Below are positions 19,835 to 28,419 of a stretch of 64,000 nucleotides of DNA, in pieces. Positions within the stretch are counted from its first letter, which is position 1; each line of letters opens with the position of its first letter. Under the pieces are notes generated by a model. The model searched no databases, had not been told where the DNA came from, and saw only the letters and a program-made list of their open reading frames with translations. The position numbers were made by a program, and so were the translations under genes. The stretch lies in assembly GCF_900101505.1 (NCBI RefSeq), contig NZ_FMZI01000002.1:62001-126000 (forward strand), in the 5' to 3' direction. The DNA is from Antarctobacter albus. GTDB lineage: Bacteria; Pseudomonadota; Alphaproteobacteria; Rhodobacterales; Rhodobacteraceae.

Positions 19835-20530
19835 ATGCACAGGTTTGCAGGTATGGTGGCGGCGGGCTGGATCGCGCTGGCAGGGGCGGTCAGCGCCCAG
19901 GACAATCCGGTCGTGGTCGAGCTTTTCACCTCGCAGGGCTGTTCCTCCTGTCCCCCGGCGGACGCCATCCTGGCAGAGCTGAGCGACCGCGACGACGTGA
20001 TCCCGCTGGCGCTGCATGTCGACTACTGGGACTACATCGGCTGGAAGGATGCCTTTGCGCAGCACGCCTTTACCCAGCGTCAAAAGGCCTATGCCCGGAC
20101 CGGCGGCTGGAAGATGATCTATACCCCGCAGATGGTCGTCAACGGCCAGGACGATGTCGTCGGCTCACGCCCGATGAAACTGTCCAAGCTGATCCGCAAA
20201 CATGCCGAACAGCCGGCCCATGCGCGCCTCACGGTCACCCGTGACGGCGATGCCATCGTCATTCACGCCGAGGCGCTGCAAGCGATGCGGCCCTGTGACG
20301 TGCACGTCGTGCGTTATGATCCGGCCAAGGAAATCACCATCACCCGGGGCGAGAACGCGGGCCATACGCTGACCTATACCAACATCGCCCGCCGTTGGGA
20401 CGTGGTGGGCCGTTGGGACGGGCAGGGGCCCTACGAAGGGCGCGTGACCGTCGGCGCTGATACGCCCGTAGTCGTGCTGGTGCAGGACCCGAAGGACGGT
20501 CACATCGTGGCGGCGGCCCGCTTGCGCTGA
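19835..20530 (+). CDS. DUF1223 thioredoxin-like secreted protein
   Basis: A 231-residue protein with a signal peptide (cleavage near AVSAQ). The conserved DUF1223 opening is VVVELFTSQGCSSCPPAD, with a CxxC pair placed like a thioredoxin active site. ALHVDYWDYIGWKD and YTPQMVVNGQ follow, both typical of the family. The biochemical role is unknown; a periplasmic redox function is suggested by the CSSC motif. Its 3' end overlaps the convergent acyltransferase gene by 31 bp. It faces away from acnA, as in many relatives. Confidence 0.88.
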   Translation: MHRFAGMVAAGWIALAGAVSAQDNPVVVELFTSQGCSSCPPADAILAELSDRDDVIPLALHVDYWDYIGWKDAFAQHAFTQRQKAYARTGGWKMIYTPQMVVNGQDDVVGSRPMKLSKLIRKHAEQPAHARLTVTRDGDAIVIHAEALQAMRPCDVHVVRYDPAKEITITRGENAGHTLTYTNIARRWDVVGRWDGQGPYEGRVTVGADTPVVVLVQDPKDGHIVAAARLR

Positions 20531-21468
20531 CGTTTCATCTGGCGCTTGGGTTTCCAGCGCCGGTGCGTCCACATCCATTGTCCCGGATCGTCCTTGATCC
20601 GCGCCTCCAGCCGCCGTGTCGCCTCGCGCATCATCTCGACCGGATCGCCATGTTCGATCGGCTCTTCGAGGATGGTGTCAAAGCCGTAGCGATCGGCGCG
20701 GCGGATGCCGAAATAGGGGATCAGCAGCGCCCCGGTCTTGAGCGCGATATCCGCCGGGGATGTCACGGTGGGCGCCGGTTGGCCAAGAAAGTCGATGGGC
20801 ACGCCGGAGCCGTCGAAGACGTCAAAGACCATCGCCAACACGCCGCCGCCGCGCACATGGCGCAACAATGCCTTCAACCCGCCGGGTCCCTGCACGAAAA
20901 CCGGCTCTGCCACGTCGCGATAATTCTGGATGTAGCGTGCGTTGGAATAGGGGTTCGACATGGCTCGCAACAGCCCGCCCACCTCGTAGCCGCGCGCCAC
21001 CAGCGCGCAGCGGGCACAGATCGGGTTGCCGTAGTGCCCCGAGAGCAGCAGCACCGGTCGCCCCTCGGCCCTCGCCTGTTCGAAGGCGGCCAGGCCGGGG
21101 CCGCCCACCGGGTAGGCGGCGCCCCGTTGCAGCATCTCGGCCGGGTCGTAATTCTCGATGAAGGCGCGGGCGAGGTTGTCGATCGCCGCATCGGCGATGC
21201 GGCGCTTTTCCGCGGGCGGCGTTCTGGGCCATACGTGGTCGATATTGGCCTCGACCCGGTCGTAATATCCCAGCGCCGGGGCCACGGCGCGGCGCACGAT
21301 CCAGCTGGCCAGGTTCAGCCGCTGCCGCACCGGCAAGAGGCGCAGCGCGCCGACAAAGAGGTTCAACCCGATGTCGGACAGGCGGTCCTGCCAGGTGCCG
21401 CGCGCGACCTCTGGTTTCGCCTCGGGTTTGCCCGCCTTCCGCGTGTTTGCCGTGTCCTTGCCGCTCAC
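20500..21468 (-). CDS. LpxL/HtrB-like lysophospholipid acyltransferase
   Basis: A 322-residue protein of the lauroyl/myristoyl acyltransferase family, which adds secondary acyl chains to lipid A or related lipids at the inner membrane. The catalytic histidine region is LLLSGHYGNPICARCAL. Further landmarks are the family-typical N-terminal YYDRVEANIDHVWP, then VFDVFDGSGVPIDFLGQPA, and WMWTHRRWKP near the end, where a tryptophan-arginine motif is usual. The second residue of the HxxxxD/E motif is not obvious. The substrate (lipid A or ornithine-type lipid) cannot be told from the sequence. The C-terminus is very basic. It overlaps the convergent DUF1223 gene and follows fliG with a 68-bp gap. 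Confidence 0.85.
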   Translation of the reverse strand: MSGKDTANTRKAGKPEAKPEVARGTWQDRLSDIGLNLFVGALRLLPVRQRLNLASWIVRRAVAPALGYYDRVEANIDHVWPRTPPAEKRRIADAAIDNLARAFIENYDPAEMLQRGAAYPVGGPGLAAFEQARAEGRPVLLLSGHYGNPICARCALVARGYEVGGLLRAMSNPYSNARYIQNYRDVAEPVFVQGPGGLKALLRHVRGGGVLAMVFDVFDGSGVPIDFLGQPAPTVTSPADIALKTGALLIPYFGIRRADRYGFDTILEEPIEHGDPVEMMREATRRLEARIKDDPGQWMWTHRRWKPKRQMKRQRKRAAATM

Positions 21469-21536
21469 CGGGGCCCCCTCGTACAGATCGCCCTCGTTCT
21501 ATGCAGGGCGATGCCGGGCGGCAAGGGGCGGGGTCA

Positions 21537-22589
21537 TCACTCTTCGTCGGGGGTCACAAGCTCGATCTCGCCCACCGAGACCAGGTCGCGGATCGCGCTG
21601 ACCACTGCCGCCATCGCCTTTTCGCCGACCTTGGCCTTGACCTCGCCCAGGCCAGAGGCCTCTTCGCGCAGGTTCTCGCCCAGGCGCTTGGACATGTTGG
21701 CATAGAGGAATTCGACCGCCTTCATCTCTTCGGGGGTGCCCTGGTTCGCGGCCGCCAGCGCCAGCGCCATCGTGTCCGGCGGCACGTCGCGGGTGATCTT
21801 GGGCACGTCCATCGGGTTCAGCCGCTCCGGGATGTTGGCAAAGGTAAAGATCGCCTTGCGCACCGCCTCGGCAAAGGCCGCGTCCTCCTGTTCGAGGTTC
21901 TGCAGCAGTTCCTCGCGCACGGCGGTGTTGGAATAGTTCAGGATGGCGCCCAGCCGTTCGTCGGGCCGGGCCTTGAAGGCCTTGGGCGGTTCAGCGTCGA
22001 TCTGCGCCGCCAGGCTGAGGCCGATCCGGTCCACCGCGTCGGGTGTCACGCCCGTGGTCATCGACACCGCGTAGGAGATCCGCCGCGCCTTGTCGCCCGG
22101 CAGTTTCGCCAGCACCTGCGCCGCCTTGCCGACGGCGATCTTGGACATCATGACGGCGGCGATTTCGATGCTTTCAGACATTACCAGAGTCTTGATCTGG
22201 TCCACGTCCAGCGCGTTGATCCGTGCCCAGGGATCGCCGGTCTGGCGGACCCCTGCTTCCTTGCGCAGACGCATGGCGGTATGCGGGTTGATCTTGCCAT
22301 CCAGCGCGTTCAGCGCACCGGCCATGTCACCCGGAAAGGCGAGACCGACCGATTCGAGTTCGTTCGAGAACTCCTCGACCACGGCATTCAGAGTTTCGCG
22401 GTCGACGTAGCGCATATTGCCCAGGAGCATGGTCAATTCCGCCTGGTATTCGTCCGGCAGCGCGGCCAGCGGCACATCGGCGCCTTCGTTCAGCAGGAAT
22501 TGCACGATGATGGCGGCCTTGGCCTTGCGGCTGAGACGGGGCTTGCCACCGGGGGCGGATGGGGCAGGCAGGGCAGCGAGTGCGGACAT
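21537..22589 (-). CDS. fliG: Flagellar motor switch protein FliG-like
   Basis: A 350-residue rotor protein of the C-ring switch complex. The N-terminal part (SRKAKAAIIVQFLLNEGADV) matches the FliG_N start. FANIPERLNPMDVPKITRD followed by MKAVEFLYANMSKRLGENL matches the C-terminal domain whose charged helix contacts the stator MotA. The middle domain is less conserved, and the EHPQ motif of classical FliG is not evident. The ATG at 22589 follows GGAAAG. No other flagellar gene is in the window, so this is either a stand-alone copy of the switch gene or a divergent paralogue. Confidence 0.85.
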   Translation of the reverse strand: MSALAALPAPSAPGGKPRLSRKAKAAIIVQFLLNEGADVPLAALPDEYQAELTMLLGNMRYVDRETLNAVVEEFSNELESVGLAFPGDMAGALNALDGKINPHTAMRLRKEAGVRQTGDPWARINALDVDQIKTLVMSESIEIAAVMMSKIAVGKAAQVLAKLPGDKARRISYAVSMTTGVTPDAVDRIGLSLAAQIDAEPPKAFKARPDERLGAILNYSNTAVREELLQNLEQEDAAFAEAVRKAIFTFANIPERLNPMDVPKITRDVPPDTMALALAAANQGTPEEMKAVEFLYANMSKRLGENLREEASGLGEVKAKVGEKAMAAVVSAIRDLVSVGEIELVTPDEE

Positions 22590-22769
22590 CCGGTTCTTTC
22601 CGACCATGTTGTTGGGCTTTGGCCAAGGGGTAACGCCACAAGGTTTCCGGCCCGTTAAGCCCGATGCCGGAAATCGCCTCGGGAAACGCCTGCAATTGTT
22701 GGTAAATTTCCGGGCCAGTTTAGCGATCATAAAGACGCGGCAGGGCAGAACCGAGGGGGCGAAACGAAA

Positions 22770-22792
22770 CGGGCAGCCCAATGGGCCGCCCG
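22770..22792 (-). terminator. Terminator candidate of the small Cys-rich gene
   Basis: The arms CGGGCAGCCC and GGGCCGCCCG pair with one mismatch around a short loop, 38 bp downstream of the stop at 22831. On the minus strand they are followed by TTTCGTTTCG. This is a moderate rho-independent terminator. Confidence 0.5.
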
Positions 22793-22830
22793 CGAAAGTC
22801 CTGTCCGGCACCCTGTGGCGCCTCTGGCCG

Positions 22831-22989
22831 TCAGCTGGCGATCACCACGCAGCTGTGGCTTTCCTGGTCGTAGGTCATGCCGTCGGCACAGCTCATGGCC
22901 TGCTTGGTATGGGCCGGACAAGCCATCGAAAGCGCCGGTGCCACAATAAGGGCCGTCGCGGCGAAGATCATCTTCAGCTTCATCTTCAT
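22831..22989 (-). CDS. Small Cys-rich secreted protein (52 aa)
   Basis: A 52-residue protein starting at ATG 22989 right behind an excellent ACAGGAGGACC ribosome site. It has a signal peptide (MKMKLKMIFAATALIVAPAL, probable cleavage after SMA). The mature part is about 30 residues: CPAHTKQAMSCADGMTYD then a C-terminal SHSCVVIAS. Three cysteines remain after cleavage, and CADG.TYD....C resembles the spacing in small chitin-binding-like cysteine motifs, though nothing firm can be said. The strong start signal and downstream hairpin support a real gene. No function is assigned. Confidence 0.7.
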   Translation of the reverse strand: MKMKLKMIFAATALIVAPALSMACPAHTKQAMSCADGMTYDQESHSCVVIAS

Positions 22990-23109
22990 GGTCCTCCTGT
23001 ATGCGTGTATCCGAAAGGGTAGCACGCAAGGGGCGGCTGACAAAAACAAACTTGCCCTGCGGGGCCATGCCCGCGCAACATCCCGAAAACCTGCCCGGTT
23101 TCGGGGCGC

Positions 23110-23598
23110 TCAGTGATCGTGTTTCGCGATCCCGCGGCCGATCATGACATAGTTGACCGGCAGCGTGGCCACAAAGCCGACCGGGATGGCAATGCCCATC
23201 GACAGCCAGAAGGCCGTGCTCCAGACCGTGCCGGAGGTCATGCCGCCCATGAGATAGTCGACGGCGTTCATCACCGCTTCCATCGTCAGGATCGACACCG
23301 TCTCGCCCAGCCAGACCATGCCAAGCGCAGCGCCCACTCCGACCCCCAGCCGCCGCGCCAGCGGAACAGAGGCCAGTGTCAGGCCAAAGAGCAGCGCCAG
23401 GGAGGTGGTCAGGGCGATGATCGGCCAGGGACCCAGCCCCAGCGACACACCGATCATCAGCCCCAGAACTTCGCCGCTGACGCAGCCGGTGGCACAATGG
23501 ACCGTCGCCCAGAAGGCGGCGGGCCATGTGGCGTGGGTGTCATGCGTGTCGTCCTGCGCATCCCCGTGATGCGCAGGGGTATGCTCTTGATGTTCCAT
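23110..23598 (-). CDS. DUF4396 membrane protein
   Basis: A 162-residue protein with a histidine- and aspartate-rich cytoplasmic head (MEHQEHTPAHHGDAQDD). It then has the DUF4396 signature WATVHCATGCVSGE, four or so membrane helices, and a short KHDH tail. The paired cysteines and histidine in the HCATGC motif and the His-rich ends could bind a metal ion (inference). It starts 5 bp after the purB stop and is therefore in the purB transcript. The family has no established function. Confidence 0.82.
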   Translation of the reverse strand: MEHQEHTPAHHGDAQDDTHDTHATWPAAFWATVHCATGCVSGEVLGLMIGVSLGLGPWPIIALTTSLALLFGLTLASVPLARRLGVGVGAALGMVWLGETVSILTMEAVMNAVDYLMGGMTSGTVWSTAFWLSMGIAIPVGFVATLPVNYVMIGRGIAKHDH

Positions 23599-23603
23599 AC
23601 CCC

Positions 23604-24914
23604 TCAGGTAGGGTCGCCGAACACCCTTTCAAAGATCGTGTCGACATGCTTGGTGTGATAGCCAAGGTCGAATTTCTCGTTGATCTCTTCTTCGGAGAGC
23701 GCCGCGCGCACCTCTTCGTCGGCCAGCAACTCCTCGCGGAAGTCGGTCCGGTGATCCCAGACCTTCATCGCGTTGCGCTGCACAAGGCGATAGGCGTCCT
23801 CGCGGCTGACACCGGCCTGGGTCAGCGCCAGCAGCACGCGCTGCGACATGACAAGGCCGGGGAACTTGTTCATGTTGTCCAGCATGTTCTGCGGGTAGAC
23901 CAGCAGCTTGTCGATGACGCCGGTCAGGCGGTGCAGGGCGAAATCCAGCGTGATCGTGGTATCGGGGCCGATGTTCCGCTCAACCGACGAATGCGAGATG
24001 TCGCGCTCGTGCCAGAGCGCCACGTTCTCCATCGCAGGGATCACCGCCATGCGCACCAGCCGGGCAAGGCCGGTCAGGTTCTCGGTCAGCACCGGGTTCT
24101 TCTTGTGCGGCATCGCGGACGAACCCTTTTGCCCCATCGAGAAGAATTCTGCCGCTTCCAGCACCTCGGTCCGCTGCATGTGGCGGATCTCGATGGCGAC
24201 GTTCTCGATGCTGCTGGCGATCACGCCCAGCGTGGCGAAAAAGGCCGCGTGGCGGTCGCGCGGAATGACTTGGGTGCTGATCGGCTCGGGGACGAGGCCC
24301 ATCTGGTCGCAGACATGTTCTTCGACCGCCGGGTCGATGTTGGCAAAGGTGCCGACGGCGCCGGAGATGGCGCCGGTTGCGATCTCGGCCCGCGCGTCGC
24401 GCATCCGGCTCTGGTTGCGGTCCATCTCGGCGTAGAAGCGGGCAAAGGTCAGGCCCATCGTTGTCGGTTCGGCGTGGATGCCGTGCGACCGCCCGATGCG
24501 CACCGTGTCCTTGTGCTCGTAGGCGCGTTTCTTCAGCGCCGCCAGCAGGCCTTCGAGATCCTTGATCAGGATGTCGCTGGCGCGCACCAGCTGTACGTTG
24601 AAACAGGTGTCCAGCACGTCCGACGAGGTCATGCCCTGGTGGACGAAGCGCGCCTCGTCGCTGCCCACGTGCTCGGCCAGGTGGGTCAGGAAAGCGATGA
24701 CGTCATGCTTGGTCTCGCGCTCGATCTCGTCGATGCGGTCGATGTCGAACGTGACATCCTTGGCCTTCCAGACGGCCTCGGCGTTTTCTTTCGGGATCAC
24801 GCCAAGGTTGGCCTGTGCGTCGCAGGCATGGGCCTCGATCTCGTACCAGATGCGGAACTTGGTTTCGGGGCTCCAGATGGCGACCATCTCGGGACGGGAA
24901 TAGCGGGGGATCAT
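23604..24914 (-). CDS. purB: Adenylosuccinate lyase
   Basis: A 436-residue cytoplasmic enzyme of purine biosynthesis. It cleaves SAICAR to AICAR and adenylosuccinate to AMP, releasing fumarate. The superfamily signature GSSAMPHKKNP is present at about residue 265. The catalytic histidine region GRSHGIHAEPTTMG and the TSSDVLDTCFNVQ segment agree. The ATG at 24914 gives the family-typical MIPRYSRPEMVAIW start. A DUF4396 gene follows within 5 bp. Length and motifs are fully standard. Confidence 0.97.
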   Translation of the reverse strand: MIPRYSRPEMVAIWSPETKFRIWYEIEAHACDAQANLGVIPKENAEAVWKAKDVTFDIDRIDEIERETKHDVIAFLTHLAEHVGSDEARFVHQGMTSSDVLDTCFNVQLVRASDILIKDLEGLLAALKKRAYEHKDTVRIGRSHGIHAEPTTMGLTFARFYAEMDRNQSRMRDARAEIATGAISGAVGTFANIDPAVEEHVCDQMGLVPEPISTQVIPRDRHAAFFATLGVIASSIENVAIEIRHMQRTEVLEAAEFFSMGQKGSSAMPHKKNPVLTENLTGLARLVRMAVIPAMENVALWHERDISHSSVERNIGPDTTITLDFALHRLTGVIDKLLVYPQNMLDNMNKFPGLVMSQRVLLALTQAGVSREDAYRLVQRNAMKVWDHRTDFREELLADEEVRAALSEEEINEKFDLGYHTKHVDTIFERVFGDPT

Positions 24915-25080
24915 GGCGGACCTCTCGGCTGGGACTGCGACGTTGGGGTGCCATACGCCGCCGGGGATGTATCGGCAATAGGGGGGCGGGTGCGCCGCGA
25001 CGATAGGGAACAGGGCGGCTGTGGCTTTCCCCGGGGCGGTGCCGCGTGTTAGCACTCTGGAATCCGGCGGGGACGGCAAG

Positions 25081-25518
25081 ATGACAGGGCAATCAGGCAC
25101 GGTGGTGGCGCGGGACCTCGGGGCATTCCTCGGCGTCTGGCAGGTCAGCCGGCAGATCCGGCAGGACGATGGCGCCCGGGGCCGGTTCGAGGGCACGGCC
25201 CGCTGGCAGGCCGATGGCACCGGTGCGATCTATTGTGAACGCGGGCAGTTCTGGCTGGGCGGGCAGGGGCCTTATCCGGCAGAGCGCAGCTATCGCTGGG
25301 ACGCCGACCTGACCGTCTACTTCGAGGATGGCCGCCTGTTCCACCAGGTGCCGGCCCAGGGTGGCGCGGTCGCGCATTGGTGTCCGCCGGATCAATACGA
25401 TGGGGTCTATGATTTCTCGGAGTGGCCGCGCTGGTCGCTGCGCTGGCGTGTCTCCGGCCCGCGCAAGGCCTACCAGAGCCTGACCCGCTACACGCCGCCA
25501 GGGGGATCGGGGTCATGA
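25081..25518 (+). CDS. DUF6314 family protein
   Basis: A 145-residue protein with the DUF6314 landmarks. The opening LGAFLGVWQVSRQI is followed by GRFEGTARW, then RSYRWDADLTVYFEDGRLFH and HWCPPDQYDGVYDF. The end is WRVSGPRKAYQSLTRY. The fold looks like a small lipocalin-like beta barrel, an inference from alternating Trp/Tyr strands. ATG 25081 is chosen because the conserved part starts shortly after; an in-frame upstream extension is possible but lacks a ribosome site. Function unknown. Confidence 0.78.
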   Translation: MTGQSGTVVARDLGAFLGVWQVSRQIRQDDGARGRFEGTARWQADGTGAIYCERGQFWLGGQGPYPAERSYRWDADLTVYFEDGRLFHQVPAQGGAVAHWCPPDQYDGVYDFSEWPRWSLRWRVSGPRKAYQSLTRYTPPGGSGS

Positions 25519-25663
25519 GAGGCCGTGTCTATGGCACGACCCGCTTGCCGCAACGGCAATGTATACGGTCGCATTCATATAAGGCACTGAAAAGGCGCCG
25601 TTTATCATCTTTACTTTGCACCTGCAGCAATTCATGTTGCGCCCGATAACCGGAGTCCACCCC

Positions 25664-26965
25664 ATGCCGCCCATCCAGGACCATCCGCTGCGCTTCAAGC
25701 TGGCCAACGAGTTGCACGCGCGCCCTTTTCCCTCGCTCACGGCGCCGTGCCGGGCGATCTACCTGGCGATCAAGCAGCCCAAGGACGCCGCCGCCCGGGA
25801 CCGGGGCGCGGACCTGGCGCATCTGATCGACCTGCTCGACCGGCACGAGACCCCGCATCCCCAGCCCGGCGCCACGCATTACCAGGGCCGGATCGGGCAA
25901 TTCATGCTGAAATGGGAACAGCATACGGAATTCGTGACCTACACGGTCTTCATGCCGGGGCTGGGCGATCGCGCCTTCGATCCGGCGGATTTCGATGTCT
26001 TCCCGCCGGACTGGCTGGCCCGCGCGCCGGGCGTGCGTGTGACATCTGCCATGCTGCGCATCGACGAACGCCCCGCCGACGACACCGCCATCAGCCGCCA
26101 GTTGCACGACTGGCTGGTGCCCGAAAGCGTGGCGGTCAGCGAGGTGATCGACGGCGACGCGGTGATTGCGGGTGATTTCCGAATCGATCCGGCGGGGCAC
26201 CAGCGCTTTGCCATCTTCGTGCGCGAGGGCATCGGCCAGCGCCGGGTGGGGCGCATCGTGCAACGGCTCTGCGAGATCGAGACCTACAAGGCCATGTCGA
26301 TGCTGGGCTTTACCCGCGTCCGCGAGATCTCGCCACGGCTGGGCGAGATCGACACCGAGCTGACCCGGCTGATGCAGATCATGACCGACGAGGACGGCCA
26401 GGAGGAAGGCACGCTCAAGGCGCTGCTCAAGGTTTCGGCCCAGCTGGAAAGCCTGTCGGCGCGCATGTCCTTCCGGCTGGGCGCGACCGGCGCCTACGAG
26501 GCCATCGTGGGCCAGAGGATCGAGGTGCTGCGCGAGGAACGGTTCCAGGGCCGGCAGACCTTTTCCGAGTTCATGATGCGCCGCTATGACCCGGCCATGC
26601 GCACGGTGAAAAGCGCCGAGCGCCGGTTGGAAAGCATGACCAATCGGGCCACCCGCGCCGCCGACCTGCTGCGCACCCGGGTCGAGGTGGGACGTTCGGC
26701 GCAGAACCAGCAACTGCTGGAAAGCATGGACAAGCGCGCCGAGCTGCAGCTGCAATTGCAGAAGACGGTCGAGGGGCTGTCGGTGGTGGCGATCAGTTAC
26801 TACGCGGTCTCTTTGGCGGGATACCTGATGTACCCGGTGGCGGACTTGCTGGGGATCAGCAAGGGCATGATGACCGCGATACTGACGCTGCCGGTGGTGG
26901 CGGTGGTCTGGCTGATGATCCGCCGTATCCGGCACCACATGGAAGGCGGCGGGCCGGACCTTTAG
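25664..26965 (+). CDS. DUF3422 membrane-associated protein
   Basis: A 433-residue protein of the DUF3422 family, conserved in Alpha- and Betaproteobacteria. It opens with HPLRFKLANELHARPFPSL, the diagnostic N-terminus. A mixed soluble domain is followed by a long charged helical region (about residues 220-380, probable coiled coil: RRLESMTNRATRAADLLRT). Two C-terminal membrane helices come next (VVAISYYAVSLAGYLM and TAILTLPVVAVVWLMI), then a basic end. ATG 25664 lies behind CGGAG. The function is not known. Topology suggests a membrane-anchored cytoplasmic coiled-coil protein. Transcription probably ends at the 19-bp hairpin downstream. Confidence 0.85.
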   Translation: MPPIQDHPLRFKLANELHARPFPSLTAPCRAIYLAIKQPKDAAARDRGADLAHLIDLLDRHETPHPQPGATHYQGRIGQFMLKWEQHTEFVTYTVFMPGLGDRAFDPADFDVFPPDWLARAPGVRVTSAMLRIDERPADDTAISRQLHDWLVPESVAVSEVIDGDAVIAGDFRIDPAGHQRFAIFVREGIGQRRVGRIVQRLCEIETYKAMSMLGFTRVREISPRLGEIDTELTRLMQIMTDEDGQEEGTLKALLKVSAQLESLSARMSFRLGATGAYEAIVGQRIEVLREERFQGRQTFSEFMMRRYDPAMRTVKSAERRLESMTNRATRAADLLRTRVEVGRSAQNQQLLESMDKRAELQLQLQKTVEGLSVVAISYYAVSLAGYLMYPVADLLGISKGMMTAILTLPVVAVVWLMIRRIRHHMEGGGPDL

Positions 26966-27106
26966 GCGGGCCGCCGGGACGGGACTGTTTGCGGCCTTGG
27001 CGCAAAGGCGCCCGCCCACCGACCCTTGGGACAGGCTGCGCCTGTTGGTTCGCTTCCGGAGTCACCAGGGAACAGGCTGAGCCCCTGTCCATGTGGCTGC
27101 TGGCAC

Positions 27107-27148
27107 AAACCAGAACGGCCCCGGAAGTCTCCGGGGCCGTTCTGGTTT
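27107..27148. terminator. Perfect 19-bp hairpin between convergent genes
   Basis: The arm at 27107-27125 (AAACCAGAACGGCCCCGGA) is perfectly complementary to 27130-27148 around a 4-base loop. It lies between the convergent DUF3422 and YeeE genes, 14 bp from the YeeE stop. Short T-runs close both arms (TTTGGG on plus, TTTGTG on minus), so it can act as a bidirectional terminator. Confidence 0.75.
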
Positions 27149-27162
27149 GGGTCAAGGAAGGG

Positions 27163-28212
27163 TTATTCCGCCGGTTGCAGCGCGCCGCGCGGGGCGGCGG
27201 AGAGCAGGGCATTGGTCACCAGCCCGCCCACTGTGATTGCGCCCAGGGCAGCCAATGCGGCGACCGAGAGGGTCGGCACGCCCGAGAGGCCCGCGCCCAC
27301 GGTGCAGCCGCCGGCCAGGACACCACCCACGCCCATCAGCGCGGCACCGGCCAGGTAGCGGCCGGTCTCTGCCGGGGAGGAAAAGCTCTGCCACTGGAAG
27401 CGGCGCGCCGCCAGGGCCGAGACGAAGGCGCCCAGGAAGACGCCGCCGATCAGGCCCACGCCGAAGCCCGCCGGGATCGAGGTCGAGGCGACAGTCCAGA
27501 ACAGCGTGTCCGACCAGGTGGAGGTGAAGGCGAGGCTCTGCATCGCGATCGGGTCGAAATCGTCATAGAGGATGAAACCCGTACCGACCCAGCCCAGAGG
27601 CACCAGCAGGCCGATGAGCGCACCGCCCACGAGCGCCTGCCAGCGGTTGCCCGAGCGCAGCCCATAGGCCAGTGCTGCGGCGGCCAGCAGCGCGGTCCAG
27701 AGCGCGGCACCACCAGGCAGGGCGGCAAGGCTGGTGGTCTCGCCCAGGGGCAGGGTGGTCTGCGCCAGGGTCGTGCGCACCGGGGCCAGCACGCCCTTGA
27801 GCGTCGCATGGGCGACCACGGCGAAAACCGCCAGCACGGTCAGCGCGCGCAGGTTGCCCGAGGCGGTCAGGACCGTCAGCCGCGAAACGCAGCCGCGCGT
27901 CAGCACCATGCCCGCGCCGAAGAGCAGACCACCGACGAGGATGGCCGCCACCGGCAGGTCGCTCGCCATGAAGCGGTGGTCGCCGAAGCTGATCCAGTCC
28001 ATCGCCACGGCGGCCTGGGTGCCCACCAGCGCAAAGGCCAGCGCGGTCAGCCAGACGCCAAGCGCGGCGCGCCGGTCCTCGCCGACAAGGCCACGGCGAA
28101 AGCAGAACCGCGTCCGCTCGGCCAGGAGGCCAAAGGCGGCGCCGAGGATCAGCGCGAACCAGACCGCGGCCTGCGGTGCGGTGAGTGTGTCGAAACCCAG
28201 CGATTCATACAT
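27163..28212 (-). CDS. YeeE/YedE-family sulfur-compound transporter
   Basis: A 349-residue membrane protein with about ten hydrophobic segments and the conserved cysteine motifs of the YeeE/TsuA family: RTRFCFRRG, LTRGCVSRL and LAGGCTVGAGLSG. In TsuA such cysteines relay thiosulfate through the membrane, so import of thiosulfate or a similar sulfur compound is likely. The start at 28212 (MYESLGFDTLTAPQ) follows CGGAGG. No SirA/TusA-like partner gene is adjacent. It is preceded on the same strand by DUF1697, with a hairpin in the 207-bp gap. Confidence 0.85.
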   Translation of the reverse strand: MYESLGFDTLTAPQAAVWFALILGAAFGLLAERTRFCFRRGLVGEDRRAALGVWLTALAFALVGTQAAVAMDWISFGDHRFMASDLPVAAILVGGLLFGAGMVLTRGCVSRLTVLTASGNLRALTVLAVFAVVAHATLKGVLAPVRTTLAQTTLPLGETTSLAALPGGAALWTALLAAAALAYGLRSGNRWQALVGGALIGLLVPLGWVGTGFILYDDFDPIAMQSLAFTSTWSDTLFWTVASTSIPAGFGVGLIGGVFLGAFVSALAARRFQWQSFSSPAETGRYLAGAALMGVGGVLAGGCTVGAGLSGVPTLSVAALAALGAITVGGLVTNALLSAAPRGALQPAE

Positions 28213-28304
28213 GGCAGCCTCCGGGGTGCGGGTAGTCGGGAAACAGGAATTTTGTCCCAAATGAGGGGGCGAGCGCCACAAGGCAAGCACATGATCCTTA
28301 TGGG

Positions 28305-28350
28305 CCACCTGCGGAACCGGGACAGTTTCCCGGTTCCGCCTGCCAGGTGG
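28305..28350 (-). terminator. Two-part hairpin between DUF1697 and the YeeE gene
   Basis: An inner 12-bp perfect stem GCGGAACCGGGA / TCCCGGTTCCGC (28311-28322 with 28328-28339) is flanked by an outer 6-bp pairing CCACCT / AGGTGG (28305-28310 with 28345-28350). It lies 70 bp downstream of the DUF1697 stop. No T-run follows on the minus strand, so it may be an RNA-stabilising or attenuating structure rather than a classical terminator. Confidence 0.5.
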
Positions 28351-28419
28351 GAAATCGTCATCCGGGCGCCCGCGCCGGGGCGGGCGCCTGTTCGGGGCAT
28401 CGGGCCGCGCGCCGTGGGG

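Noticed and set aside
25515-25649. Short frame starting MRGRVYGTTRLPQRQ after the DUF6314 gene
   Set aside because: Composition is Cys/Ser/Arg-rich without pattern, it runs through an AT-rich promoter-like stretch, and no ribosome site precedes it.
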